From Phanerochaete sordida (taxonomy: Eukaryota; Basidiomycota; Agaricomycetes; Polyporales; Phanerochaetaceae), in contig BPQB01000047.1 of assembly GCA_019973155.2 (NCBI GenBank), positions 124,001 through 188,000 on the forward strand: 64,000 nucleotides of DNA, in the 5' to 3' direction. The notes under the pieces are model-generated. The model worked only from the letters and a program-made list of their open reading frames with translations. It was not told where the DNA came from and searched no databases. The position numbers and the translations under genes are program-made. This document shows positions 24,601-39,214 of the stretch, piece after piece. The first letter of the stretch is position 1. The number at the start of each line of letters is the position of its first letter.

Positions 24601-25895
24601 AGCCCTCGACGCCACAATTGCATACGAAGCAGGGAAGCTCAGTGCTGTTCACGATTAGGTTACTACAACGAGGCGCGGCTTCTCGACCCCACCAGCCTCC
24701 AGACCGCGGTCGTACTACCCAACATGCCGGGTTCCGTTACCAGCCCGTTGGCAGGCCGCACCTACCCGAACGAGGGAACGGCCGTGATGATGCCGCAGTT
24801 CGCGCCCTACACCGACCCTGTGACGATCATGGTCTGCGGCGGCTCCAACTTCGGCGTTGCTCTCGACAACTGTGTGAGCATCCAGCCCGAAGTGGAGGAC
24901 GCGGAGTGGGTCCTGGAGCGGATGGTGAGTGTATCTGTTTTCTATATCTCCGCTGATCTCACACGCCACCTTCGCAATAGCCTTCCAAGCGTGTCATGAC
25001 TTGTATTGTAAGTGCCTTCTTCGAATCCTCGGAGCATCCTGACTGACATCACTCTCACAGGCTGGTTCGTTTCACTGAGTACGCTTGTCCTTCGATTCCA
25101 TGACTGACGGATGTTGCAGCGCTCCCCGATGGCACGTACCTCATCGTCAACGGCGCGATGCAGGGTCAGGCAGGTTTCGGTCTTGCCGACTTCCCGAACT
25201 ACAATGCTATCCTCTACGACCCGACGCTGCCTGTGGGCCAGCGGTTTTCGATCCTGAACAACACCATCGTCGCCCGCCTGTACCACTCGGAGGCCACAGT
25301 GAGTCCCCATGCTTTCCTGAGTCTGCATGGACCTAAGTCTCTGGCACCAGCTTCTCTACGACGGCCGCGTTCTGATCTCGGGCAGCGACCCGCAGACCAA
25401 AAACCCTGACGGCACGGCCAAGTTCCCCGAGGAGATGCGCATCGAGGTCTACATCCCGCCGTACCTCAGCGAGGGCCGTACCCAGCCCAACTTCACCATC
25501 CAAGAGACGGACTGGTCGTACGGCGGGCAGTACGACATCGACGTGAACCTCTTCCACGGCACGACGAGCACCATGCGCGTCTCCATGATTGCTGGTGCGT
25601 CCCTCTCTTCTCCTCTGCGCGTTGCTTTCGCTGACATGGCATACCCACAGCGACGTCGTCGACGCACGGCAACGCGATGGGCGGGCGCACGCTCTTCCCC
25701 GAATTCACCTGCGCGGGCACCACCTGCACGATCACCGCGCCGCCGAACGCGTTTGTGTCGCCGCCCGGCTGGCACCAGCTGTTCATCCTCGACGGCCCCA
25801 CGCCGTCGTTCTCGCACTGGATCCGCGTCGGCGGCGACCCCGCCGAGCTCGGCAACTGGCCGAACTTCCCCGACTTCACGCTCCCCGGTGTCTAG
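21652..25895 (+). CDS. WSC-domain copper radical oxidase, copy C
   Basis: Complete secreted CRO of the glyoxal oxidase family. The signal peptide begins at 21652 ([17 protein letters not shown]); exons run 21652-21702, 21805-21857, 21906-22042, 22100-22198, 22254-22347, 22404-22641, 22693-22829, 22888 onward. Four WSC domains lie at about 21830-22200, 22320-22645, 22800-23225 and 23350-23755. A Gly-rich linker (about 22735-22770) separates WSC2 and WSC3. The catalytic part carries the radical Cys (VFCSAS, about 24162), Tyr (RQRWYPS, about 24385), axial Tyr-His (LYHSEA, about 25282) and the second His ([10 protein letters not shown], about 25665). A 27-base exon (24981-25007) and a 4-base exon (25061-25064) are both required. 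The stop is TAG at 25893-25895 after FTLPGV. Opposite orientation to copies A and B, with a diverged promoter. Substrate is unknown; H2O2 supply to ligninolytic peroxidases is the likely role. Confidence 0.95.
25061..25064 (+). other. 4-base microexon of CRO copy C
   Basis: The exon reads GCTG between CTCACAG and GTTCGT. Flanking introns (25008-25060 and 25065-25119) are 53 and 55 bases. Translation gives [11 protein letters not shown], matching copy B; skipping the exon shifts frame. Confidence 0.88.
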
Positions 25896-26571
25896 TGCGT
25901 CGCTTCGCCTTGACCACGGCGCGCCGCGGCATCTTGCTGCCCGCAACCTATACCCCTCCTTTGGACTTGTGACTCTTGTCTTTCGCTAACTATGTGCTTC
26001 GGCTGACGTTCGTTTGGGTATTATCGGCGTCGAATAACCTTCCTTTTGACTCAATGCGCTCGTTTGTACGCGTCTGTCTTTTCGTTCCCGCTTCCCTTGG
26101 GCCGTTGCTTGCCTACTGTTGTATAACCACAAAACCCCTTCGCTTGCGTACCCCTTTGGACCCTCGTACCCGGATACTTGTAGCACTCCAGCAGTAAAAA
26201 CTGTAGCAGTACTACTGGACCATCGAAATCTATACCTGTGTTCCCCGAACTACTGGACGCGCGCGACCCGAGCAGATATCGAGGACAAGTCCGTCGGATG
26301 GCGAGTTCGCGGAGAAAAATGCATATATGTTGACGACAACTGGGACATGGAGGAAGATTGCTACAGGCAGGTGGGACACAAGTGTGCACGCGAAGACATC
26401 ACATTTCAAACGGCGGCCAAGGGGGAAGAAATACATCTGTAATGAGTGCAAGGGCGATATATGCGTGCGTGCAGGCCGAACGGAGATTATACACGGGATG
26501 GATGCGAGGCAGGGCGGAGAGGTAATATATAAGGCGCGGGAGGCAGGTACAGGGCAGACGCGGCGGCGTGC
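25896..26571. other. Intergenic, CRO copy C and CDK1 3' flanks
   Basis: Convergent 3' ends of the CRO gene and CDK1. No gene or RNA is recognised. Confidence 0.6.
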
Positions 26572-28324
<1,753 letters not shown>

Positions 28325-29894
28325 GGCAATCAGATACGAGGTGTTGTGCTAGACCGGGGACCACGGAGAGCGACTTGCAGAGCGTGCAGCAGGCTTGCCG
28401 ACGAGACGAGAGAGAAAAATGACGAGAAATTACCGGGGAAAAACAAAGAGGAGGTGGTCGAGTGCAGACATGAACTTGCATGCTTCCATACTTATACAGA
28501 GCTTATGTAAGCCGTATTCATCCCCAAAGAAGGCAATGCTCAACACCTCCCTTTCCGGTCGGGGCTTGGACCAGCCTGCGTGCAGAGCGACTGCCATGCA
28601 TCTCTGCAGGGCAATCTTATTGTACAATCATTCTGTCACCGCCTGCTCTGTCGGCGGCGATGCACGCGCCCTTTCTGTGCGGTAGAACCGAACATCGGCC
28701 TCAATTGCACCCCGACGTGGATCTTGTGCTATACCCTCGCCCTGCGAATCGCACATGCCGACACACGAAAGGCTCAGCGAGTAAACATGATGTAAAGTCG
28801 AGGCTTCGTTGAGAGATCGCAGCAAGATAAGCAGTGCAAGTTGGAATTGCGGGGGTGCAGCGCGATATGCGCGCACAACAGAATCGCACGCCGAGACCTG
28901 ACCGGGACACCGCGTGAAATTCGGGTGCGTTGGAATGGCAACGCATGGCGCATGCATGCACGAGCCCACGAAGGGTCTAAACTTCCCGCCGGTGGCGTCG
29001 TAGCCGAGAATCGTCTCGAAGACGTCATGCGCGGTGGGCTACAGACAGACCCTAGGACCAAGGTCTCTTGTTCTCGGTTTCGGTTTCGCACCGCCAACGC
29101 GTGGATCGCATCGTCATCTGCTTCTGATAGTATAAAGTACCTTAACCCTGGTACGTGCAGATCACTGTTTGCCATTCGATGGGATCCTACAATTCTGGCT
29201 TCCGTGGACAACATGCACAAACTCACCGACCGAACTGACACTCAAGGCGAAAGGTTGCGCGTCGCGGCCGCCTCCGAGGTAATTCGAGTATCTGAAACCA
29301 TGCAAGCTGCTAGAGATAAGAACGTAATCGGAGAAGGCATTTATTCGCCAGGTGCCGGGCTGCCCGAGACCACGAGATCTCCTGGAAGTTAGGTGTGAAT
29401 ACACAGCCATGATGCTCAGCATGCCAACGTGAACACGGGCGTACCAAAATCCGAAGGGCAGAATCTTAGAGTCGAAAATAGAGCGCCGACGGACGCCGCT
29501 GTCCTTCAACGCTTCGCGGTCGGCGTAAGCTTCCCCCCAAACAACCGAAGACACAAGACCCGTAGGTCCAAGATATGGCCACGTACACCGCAATCTCACT
29601 GTCGATGCACGTGTGATGTCTGTGAATATGCAATGCACAGCGGAAGTATATCTGGGTTCGTTGATATTATGATCAGATACGACCGCTGCATGCATCGAAG
29701 GACGTACGAGACAAAGCTAGCAGCGGTCAGGGGGCGTGCCTACGTGCATCGGCACCCTATACTGCGGCGGCGGCGGTCACGTAAGCCCATGCTTCCGACA
29801 AAAATGTTCTCGCAATGCTCGCTGTCAGCGCGAAACAAGAATACACGGTATCTATACATTGAGGACGTCAAATTGCACACACGCTAGCGTACCA
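28325..29894. other. Intergenic between CDK1 and GPN1
   Basis: Contains the CDK1 upstream region and the 3' flank of GPN1. No protein with recognisable motifs is seen in either strand. Confidence 0.55.
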
Positions 29895-31381
29895 TCAGCC
29901 CGGGCGCGGCCAGTTCACGCCCTCGTCGTCTCGCCGCCGCATCTGCGTGACGTCGATGTACTGACCCGGCCACCGGTCCTCGCCTACGCGCGCTGTCAGC
30001 TTGAATCTACCGGACAAGGGCAAGGGCACGTACTGCGGTCGATGATGTTCACCTCGAGCTCGTCGTCCGCGTTCTCCTCGTCCTCCTGCGCCGCCTCCCA
30101 TCTGTCGTGCGCCGCCGCCTCCGGGTTCCGCGCGCGGTCCAGCTCGAGGTCCTTCATCATGCGCGTCACCGAGTCCTGCTTGATCGCCTTCAGCTGGTCC
30201 TCCCGCGCCTTCTTCGCGCGCTCGAGCTCGGGTAGATATTCCCTGCAGCGATCGTCAGCAAGCGTCCCGTCAGAGCGGACGGTCGACGCACTTTTCGTAC
30301 TCGGTGCGCGACGCCTCGACGGCGTCGAAGAACTCCTTGATGCCGTCGCCGGTCATGCTCGAGACGCCGACGGCGGTGAGATGCCGGTAGAACTCGTCGA
30401 GGACGAGGCTCATGCTGTTCATGAGGCTGTGCATGTACGTCGGCTCGCCTTCGTCGTCCGTCGTGCCCTTGTGCGCCGCGAGCGCGGCTTGGAAGGCCTC
30501 AAAGTCCTGCATCCACTCAAGTGCAAAGTCATGCGGCTGCACGTCGGTCTTGTTGAACACGAGGATGAAGGGCAGCTTTGTTTTGTACAGAATGCTGGGG
30601 AGAATATCAGGTACCGCAGTGGGAGCAGTGGACGAGACACACCTGCAGGCGTAAAGCATATTCGACATGAAGGTTGCAGGGGCAGCTGTCCGCGGAGTGT
30701 CGATCACGTACGCGACCACGGTCGGCAGCGTGGACGCGACCGCGTCTGTTATGATAGCCCCTGAGGCGGACCAGGTGAAGATTTCTATTTGCCCAGGAGT
30801 ATCGAGGATGACATAACTGGGGGTAAGGTCAGTAGCGGTATTTGGGATGCGCTGCTCGCCGCATGCGCCACATGAAGCGTCGCAGCCCTTCGTTTTTTGC
30901 AAACCTCGCAGCTTTGCAGAAAACGAAGGGCTCAGCGTATGCTCAGGGGAGCTTCCTGCAAGCAAAGAGCGAGGCGCAAAGGAGAGAGATCAAAGTACGC
31001 ACTCGACTGTCTCTGCCCGCTTCTCCACGAGCTCGAGAACCTGGTCAAACTTGGTCGTGAACAGGTTGAGGGCGGTCAGGATACCGCCGTTGGGGCCGAG
31101 GTTGTACCTTCACATAGCAGTGAGTAACTGCAGTCGCCTAGGTGCTAGTAGCGGTCCACACACTCCTTCATGACCTCATGGTAGTTGACAGTGTCCCGGA
31201 TGTCGATATTCGGCTCGAAGGGCACATGAGTAACGGCAGGATCAAGATTGAGGACGTAGGGTGGTGAAGGCGGCTCCTTCGAGTGCAAGTACGAGTTTAT
31301 CCGCTGCACGAAAGTCGATTTTCCAGCTCCTGCCATCCCAATGGTTATAATGACCATCGGCTTCTTCTTCTCGTCAGCCAT
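29895..31381 (-). CDS. GPN1: GPN-loop GTPase 1 (Npa3/XAB1 family)
   Basis: GTPase needed for RNA polymerase II assembly and nuclear import. Six exons (31164-31381, 31003-31107, 30643-30816, 30292-30594, 30034-30242, 29895-29983) give 365 residues, typical of the family. The P-loop is GMAGAGKST near residue 15. The family-defining Gly-Pro-Asn insertion is in [11 protein letters not shown], restored by the first splice. The G3 motif is in DTPGQIEIF and G4 in FNKTDV. The acidic C-terminus ([13 protein letters not shown]) is usual for GPN1. The last intron has two possible acceptors nine bases apart; the 50-base version (29984-30033) leaves a better-spaced CTGAC branch site. Divergent from SAC3, with which it shares a 244-base promoter. 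Confidence 0.92.
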
Positions 31382-31625
31382 AGCTCAGCGATATTCGTCG
31401 TGTCGTTAAGGGGTCCTTATGAGATGGTGTACAAGTTTGCAGCCCGAGATTATGCAGAGAGACAGAAAGCAAAGCAGAGGAGGCCAAGCAGGATGAGGGC
31501 AGAAGTCGAGCGTGGAGGGACGAAAATGCTCGATAATTTCCGTGAATAATGGCCCGATCACGTGACGCGGTCGGCTGTCTGGCGTCGAGTTGGCGTTCGC
31601 GCATCTTGTTCTCTACCACATCGCT
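31382..31625. promoter_or_regulatory. Shared divergent promoter, GPN1 and SAC3
   Basis: Only 244 bases separate the two start codons, so the promoters must overlap. No canonical TATA box is seen, as is common for housekeeping genes. Confidence 0.6.
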
Positions 31626-34600
31626 ATGGACGCTCCTCTTCAGCCCCGAGGACGCGGTTTCAGAATTAACGGGGCCTCCTCGAGACCGCACTCCCGTAAC
31701 AAGCAGTGGATCAACGGGCAGGACAACTCGGGGCACAGCAGCGACTCGGAGAGGTGGGACCGCGGAGGCGGGCCACGCAGGGGACGCGGTCGAGGACGGG
31801 GTTCCGTGCGGTCGACTCCTCAGTCCTGGCCACAGCCACAAAATCTTGTGGTGAAAGATGAGGCCATGAGTGGTACCGAGGACGAGGGGCACGATGACGC
31901 GCCCTCGGGGGTGGAGGACGATGAGGCAGAGGTTGTTGACCAGGAGGAGAAAGACCCCGAGACACCTGAGGAACGAGAGCGGTTCTACCAAGAGGTACGC
32001 CTGCACGAATAAACTCTAGCATAGTGCAGCTGATGGCTTGGGCAGCTTGTAAAGGCTCGCGAGGCAGAACGCAAGAAGGCCATCGCGGAAGGCAAGATGG
32101 ACGACCCGCTAGTGCCCAAACGCCTGGACGAGGCCATCACTATGGTCGGAACCTGTATGGATATGTGTCCCAAGTTTGAGCGATACCGTCGAGAACGCGA
32201 ACACAACCTTGACCGCTGGGAAGTTGTACGTGCTTTCTCAACACTGACTGCTCCCGCATGATCTGCGCTCATGGCCCCGAAGATCCCTGGAACCAGGCGC
32301 GTCGACCACAAGCGAGCTGTGAAGATATATGAGCGTGCAGCGGGAGACAAGACGTTGCCCTCCGACCTCCGCCCACCTCCAGTGCTCAAGGTAAGTCCAA
32401 CGTAGCGATCTCAAAGTTGTCTAGGAAAGCAACATACTCGACAGAAAACCTTGGACTACTTATTCCATGACCTCATCCCTCGCGGAGGTTTCCGGGAAAC
32501 GTACACGTTCATTCGTGACCGTTCGCGAGCTGTCCGCAGCGACTTCACAATGCAGCACGAGACCGGCGCATTAGCGATCGAATGCCACGACCGCTGTGCT
32601 CGGTTCCACATTCTCGCCCTGCATCTCGAACGTGACAACGCGAACTTCTCCCTTGCCCTTGAGGAACAGCAGCTCATGAACAGTGAGTAGCAAGTCTCGC
32701 ACCGTGCACTGTCGCTGACGGTACCCTAGCGCTGCAAAGTCTCAAGGAGTTCTACGAAGACCAGCGAGGGCGGTATCAGTCGCCAACAGAGCTGGAGATG
32801 CGCGTGTACCATCGTCTCATACATATCCGCGACCAGAAGGAACGTCATGAAGACATTCCCTCAGACATCCTCGAGAACCCGATATTCCACCTGGTCACCA
32901 AATTCCGGCTCACGGTGCAAGCGAAGAGCGCGCCGATCAGCAAGACCTCCAAGTTGGTGGTTGACCAAGAAGCCCTGGAAATCTTTGGTCAGCTTGCGTC
33001 TGTCCTCCGCGAGCAGAACAACATCGTCATGATATACTTGGTCGCCTGCATCATGGAACGACTGTTCGGAACGGACACCATCGAAGATATCGAGTCCATT
33101 CGAGGGGAGCTCAGCATCCCTGAGATCATCGACGGGCTGTCCCGACCAGTCGACAACGTCGACTACGACCTGACGCCTACGCCAGAGGAGCAGGAGCCAG
33201 CCGAACTCCCTACGACTGATCAGCCCATTCCGCACAGTGCAACACAGTGGCTCTCGTCCAACTTCGGTTCCACTCCTCCCGCATTTCCTCAACCTGCACC
33301 TGAACGTAACGGAGAGACCAAATCCGCGTTCGGTTTCGTGCCTCCCTCACAGCCTCTCACCCAAAGCGCCTTCAGCAACCTCGCTTCGACGTCGACGGGG
33401 TCTAGTGGGCCGACATCTGTCTTCGGTGGTCCTACCTTTGGTGGTAGTGCTCCTAAGTCGGTCTTTGGAGGTCCGGTGTTTGGTACCTCCAGCCCACTGC
33501 CATCTACCAACACGACTCAGGTGCTGAACTCTGCTCCCACACAAGTGTTGCCTACGACGACAGCATCACCATCTTCAACGTTCCCGGCTTCAACCCCGGC
33601 TCCCCCACCTCCTCAGTTCACCACTAACGTCTTCTCCACACCTGTTTTCCCTTCCACTTCCGCGCCTCCACCAGCTCACCCGTCTGTCCCCAATGGGACA
33701 CTCTTCAGCTCACCCTTCAGCCAGCCTCCAGCACCCGTACCCCCTACCACTTCTCCGACGAAGCAGCCATTTGGCGGCTTTCCGTCGTACAAACCCGCAG
33801 TCCCCTCACCGCTCAACCCCAATGCGTCTTCATTCACTCCGGGCTTCTCTACACTCAAGTCAGCGCCCACGGAGCTGCTGATTCCGTCAGCACCTCCAAG
33901 CGTCTTCCCTTCCCTTGCTACCTCGACTTCTCCAGAAGCTCAGCCTGAGACGCTTGCCGCGCCCCCTTCTGCCCCCACTGCGCCTCTGGCATTTCCCCCG
34001 CAGGAGCCTGTCCGTGATTCACTTCAAGAAGCAAGTTCTTCTCGGATTATCGACCGTCGGCAAACATTATGGGATTTTCCTGGCAAGCCGGAGCTCAACG
34101 AAGGCTCATTGCCTGTCGGTATGCCTCCGACGCCGAGTACCTCTACACCGCTCTCTCCGGATAATATGCCGCAAATGAGCAAACCTCACACCCTGACACT
34201 ACCACCCACACCAACGGCACGATGGTTCGAGTCTTCCTCACTGCCTGGACCGTCTCGGGAAAACTCGTCTCTGCTCTTGCGCAAACAGTCTCTCTTTGGT
34301 CTGCAGATGATCGACTCGTCGCCAGTGCCGCCAGAGATCCTCAGTCCTTTGGCGTTGCCTTCGCCAAAGCCAAAATCGCCTCCTGTTCCGCTTACAACTC
34401 CTACGCGGTCATTCACTGCTCCCTCTGCTGTGGCTTCGTCCTCCAAGGCGCCCGTCGACGGGGTATTGGATGATTCCGTTCTGCCGATCACGACGTCGAA
34501 AAATAAAGGCAAAGCCAAGGAGATCGAGCAGGACTTCGACGAGATGGCCCTCGCCTTCTTGCGCAAGAGCACGGTCGTCAAGAAGCCTTTCAAGCACTGG

Positions 34601-36431
34601 CTCAAGCGTACCATCGACCGCGCTGTCTATGCCGATGCTCTGCGCCGAAGCGAAAGCTACGCAGAGAAAGTCCGTGAGCGTCGTTTATCAAGTAGTGCTG
34701 GGTCAAAGGGGCACAAGGAGCGGCCGTCGGAGGCGAAGAAGCGTAGAGCCTCGATGGGATCTACTGCAGAGTCTCATTCAGGGAAGCGGTCACGTCGACG
34801 CATCTCGACTGAGTATCGCCCGCCGGTATCAGACGAGGAGCTTGCACGACGCTTGAAAGAGGTGCGTCGCCCTGGTCTTCCAAGTCATCAGCCTGTCCTG
34901 ACTTGCCGTCGCTCAGAATCACGAAGAACACCAGCAGCGCTGGGCCCGCGGCACGTTCCTTGAAGCTGTGCGCCATCGAGTGCGCACCGCGACCGCTGAC
35001 GACGACTACCCTCCGGAATGGCGGATATGGCTTTCGACGAACACGGTCAACGATGGTACAGCGATATGGCTGGAAACCAAGTTCGACGTTCCCGAGTCCG
35101 GTGAATGGCATGCGGAGAGCATCTTCTCCATCCCGGTGTTACCGAAATACGATAACCCGCCATCGCCCGGCGCGCCCGGTCTCATAGTATTCGAGCGGAC
35201 GCCAACGGACGGTGTGGATGACGTGCTCGAGAGGTAAATCAATAGTGTCTATCACGCCGGTGGACCAGCTGACGACGACAAAACCCAGAAAATACCGTAT
35301 ATTGGACGATTGTGCCCGACTTCGCGACATCATCGAAGCGTATAGGAAGTCAGAACCTCGCTTCAAACCGTCTCTTGCGGTCATCACCTGGGCAGAGACC
35401 GACGGTCTCGAGGCTGCACCTGACTTCGGTGACATGGTATGTGTTTCTGAAATTACCATGATGCTCTGCCTGACGCGCTGTCAAGATCAACCAGCTCCAA
35501 ACTTCCGGCACCATTCGCGACGTCCAGAGCCTGGTCGTCTCGTCAACGGCCACCCGTTTAGACAATAAGTTCGAAGATTTATTGTGTCGGATCAACTTGG
35601 ATGTAGAGGACAAGCTTACCGCAATCTTGTCCTGGAGAGGTGCGTTACCGTCTTTTTTCTATCCGCAGGACTCATCGCTAACTGTCAATTCTGATTAGGC
35701 TTGACAGAGTTGTTCACCGCGCCCCTCCGAATGTATGCGACCGACTGGCTGGAGAGCTGTTGGGTGAACGACAGGCTCGACTGGGCCCGGTTCGGCGAGG
35801 TGACGCGCTCACTAGAGGAGGTACAGAACGCCTTCCTGGACGAGCTATTATCCCTGCTCGACGAGCCGACGGGCGCCAAGGTCGAGATACCCAGCGACCT
35901 GGACGACTCGGCTCGGTTCAGCGCTGCGTATGCATCGGGGCCGTACCTCGACGCGTGCCTCAGGTTACCGGTGCACCGTGCAGAGGAGATCCTGGGCGAC
36001 GATCTCGCTGCTGTGTACGCTATCCCGCGGAGCGAACTCGAGGAATCGAAGCGCCGGTTTGAGGGCGTGCTCCAAACTGCCGCGGACCGTCTCAGACAAC
36101 TTGCTGCAGCGACCATGGCTCAGAAGAGGCCAGCCTCGGAGGACAGCGTGACTGGAAGGTGTGTTGATCTTCCTCACTCGAACTCGCCCGCCGTCCTGAT
36201 GTTCGTGATCGTAGCCCCACTTCCGCCAATAAGAGGTTCAAGCTCTCCATATCGCCCGTATCTACAGAGCAAAACCCCGAAGGAGACACTTCTGGTCTCG
36301 ACGGTTTCCTCACTCCACCACCGCCTAGCATGTCGGTGTCCATCGCCGCCCTCAGCGAAGCTCCGACGAAGCCGCAAGTCACCATTGCCATGCTGCGTGC
36401 GCTCGCACAGGGCGTCCTCCAATCCAAATAA
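31626..36431 (+). CDS. SAC3: SAC3/GANP-family mRNA export factor
   Basis: Scaffold of the TREX-2 complex, which couples transcription to mRNA export at nuclear pores. Ten exons (31626-31994, 32046-32225, 32283-32390, 32445-32682, 32730-34861, 34917-35233, 35289-35436, 35486-35639, 35699-36158, 36236-36431) give 1433 residues. An RG-rich, acidic N-terminus is followed by the SAC3/PCI region ([17 protein letters not shown], then [21 protein letters not shown]) to about residue 480. A long Pro/Ser-rich segment with FG dipeptides ([19 protein letters not shown]) follows. A helix around 34585-34675 ([22 protein letters not shown]) resembles the CID that binds Sus1 and Cdc31. The C-terminal third is less conserved. 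All splices keep frame. Confidence 0.92.
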
Positions 36432-37233
36432 GTGCTTCGTCCGCACCTTTACTGTACTGTGCATGTATTACTATCTATACCATCATCTATTGCCGCTGCT
36501 TTGCACATACCAATGCTATCGTCGCTGCGCGCTCGGTACGGCGTCATGTTCATACGAACAGTTGAATGACACGGGGGAAGAGAGGGATAGATTTCGAAAG
36601 AGGCAACCATACAGGCAAAAAGAGGATATCGAGGGCATATGTACATTGGTAGACACATGAGCCCGTCACGGAGACATCATAGGCGATCATACATTTGGCG
36701 GAACAGAGGGGCGGAACGAGACACCGGAGAATCGGAGCTGCAGCCCGCATCATGGGAAAGAAGGAGGGGAACGGTCCGTCAATAACCTGAACACCCAAGA
36801 CAGAGACGCATAAATCCAACGGGGGCATACCAGAAGAATGAACAGAGCCTGCGCTTCGTCGGAGACCTGCTTTCCATGTTTGCATCCGAGCTATTCCGCA
36901 TTGTGTTTTTCGTAGCCGCGTCGCGATCCACTCGAGAAGAAATCGTGTCGGTCATCACATCCTTGCACGTGTCGGCCGAGATAACGTGGTGACGCCAGGT
37001 CCGCAGAGCAGAGGATGGTCGAGAAGTCTAGGGTGTGGGTCTGCGCAACACAGGATGCACCTGCACGCGCCCACAGCGAGGGGCGGCGGGCGATCAACGT
37101 CGTCGCGGTCGGATCACGCAGTCGTTCACTGCACCATCGACTGCAGGCGCGTGAGCATGTGTGCCCCGGCCCTCGATGAACGGCCACACTCACTCGGTAA
37201 CTTGTGTCAGCTCGTTCGACTGAGTCTCCTGGG
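36432..37233. other. Intergenic, convergent 3' ends of SAC3 and PIN-domain gene
   Basis: Nothing beyond 3' flanking sequence is visible. Confidence 0.6.
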
Positions 37234-38437
37234 CTAATTCGGGTCCAGCTTCTCGCCACGCGCGAGAACGCGGACGACGCGGCTGGGCTGGGAGACGGCC
37301 TCCATCATGGCCATGACCGCGGGCGGGCGCTCGACGAGGCCGCCGCCGCCTGGGCCACGGCTGTCGTAACGCTGGTTCGAGTTGCGGCGTCCACGGGGGT
37401 TACGGTTGTCGTCGGGCGAGCGGCGGCCCTGTTCGCCAGAGCGGCGCTGTCCAGCGTGTCCATCCTTGCCATTCTGGAGCGGCGTCGGGGCAACCTCGAA
37501 GACGTCGAGTCCGGCGCGGGCGGCCCACTGGGCGACGATCGTGCCCGTTGCACGGGGCTCATGCTTGTTGGGCTGCGGCGCAGGAAGGGGGACGGGGGAA
37601 GCCGAGATTGCGCCGCTTGCAGCCGCCCCATCCGACGCGGGCTCGGGCGTGCCAGAGAGCACAGCGAAGACGACCCTCGGCTTGTTGTCTGGCTTGCCGG
37701 TTTCAGTGGTCGCATTCTCGACTTCCCAGCGCGCGCAGCAAATTGTGCGGCGAACCCACTCCGGGGACGGCGCGGTAGGGAGGCCGTCACGGAAGGGAAT
37801 GCTATCCCAGGGAACGAAGGCGTCATCGCGCTGGACCCGGATGCGGGGGTTCGAGCCGACTTGGGCTTCAAGGATACGGGAAGCAGTGCGAGCACGCTGA
37901 GCGAGGACACTGGTGCCTTTCTTCAGCAGGTCAAGGGTGTTAAGGGCTACCTGGAAGTTGTGTTAACGGCTCAGTACAGGTGAGGGCGCACGCACCTTCG
38001 AGGGGAACAATCACGACCTCTGGCCTTCCCTCCCTGCACCACTTCTTCACCTGGGAAATACCATGCACCAAAACACTTGCGTCAAGGACGACAATGTCTG
38101 CATCCTTGTCTGCGGCGGTCCCCTCCCTCTTACGCCGTTCGTCTTGGCCGCTCACTTCGTCCCCCCTCCTGGCAACCTTCGGTCCGCCCCCAGCGCCCGG
38201 CGCGGGCCTCCTGTTGTTCGGAGCCTGTGGCCCGTTGAATTTTCTATCACGCCAGCCTCCGTGTTCCTTCGCCGAGACCGTCTTCTCAAGTTGTTCGACC
38301 TGATGGTTGAGGAATGCTGCTCCAAGGGCCTTGGACATCGCGAGCTTGTTTGCAGAGAGCATTGCCGGACCCTGTGCGACTTGGGTGGGTGTTAGAGGGA
38401 TGACGGATGCTGCGTTCCGCACCTTCTTATCTGCCAT
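37234..38437 (-). CDS. PIN-domain protein, Nmd4-like
   Basis: Two exons (37996-38437, 37234-37946) give 384 residues. An ATG three codons upstream (38446) is also possible; MADKKVRN is the likelier start. A variable basic N-terminus leads to a PIN domain from about residue 115: IVVLDASVLVHGISQVKKWC, then VVIVPLEALNTLDLLKKG across the intron. The Asp in VLDAS is the usual PIN metal-binding position. The pattern of an Asp followed by an x-I/V-K-K/R-W-C segment resembles yeast Nmd4, a nonsense-mediated decay factor; that link rests on memory of the family and is tentative. The C-terminus is rich in Arg, Gly and Asn (about 37440-37310) and may bind RNA. Catalytic activity cannot be judged from sequence alone. 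Confidence 0.72.
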
Positions 38438-39214
38438 GGTTTGCATGTGGTGGTTTGTTGGAGAGGAGGCGCGGCAGAGTTCACCCCGGGCTGTCCACCT
38501 TACCTAACGCTGGGACCTGTGTACCTGCTCGATTATCCTAGCACAACCAAAAGGCTGTGTGCTATACGGTCGACTGTGGCGATGTAGAGTACTGAGCTGA
38601 GCTCGGTCTGGAAGTTGGGGAGAGAGATGGGAAAGCTGCGGGCAAGCGGATCTTGAGCCAGTGGACTACAAGCGAAGTAAGAAATAGTAAGCAAACAACG
38701 GTAGCATGTGGGGCCTTTCGGTAAGACCCGATTAACAAAGGTATAGAAGACAACTGTTACTACATCAGTTTCCACGACTGTCACTGACGGGCCTCGGGCT
38801 CGCGAGACACGGATCCGAGCGAGGTTCAACGCAACCGGAATCTATAAACATCAATGGACAAAGCCAGAATTCACCTGTGCAGAGCCTATGTGGAGATTGA
38901 TTCTGCGAAAGCCTACGCCTTCTTCGTGCTCATAGATACTTATCCAGATATTCGCTCAGTGGACAGAGTTGTGCACATGGTGGCGGAGCTCCAGCGTTAT
39001 TGACTGAGGCACAAGGACGAGATCTTACGCAGGTCGCCGACGGACGTCGGAATGCAGCCGCTCAGTGCCTCTGAGGACGTTGCGATGCGCAATCGAATCG
39101 GCAGTCCAAATGCATTGGAGGACGGAGCAGTACTCACCAAAATGGCACGTCAAACAGCACCCACAGGGCGAAATCAGTCGTACCATCTAACAGGTTGGAA
39201 CGAAGTGCGCTGCA
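38438..39214. other. Intergenic upstream of PIN-domain gene
   Basis: Holds the PIN-gene promoter and the prefoldin 3' flank. No gene or RNA recognised. Confidence 0.55.
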
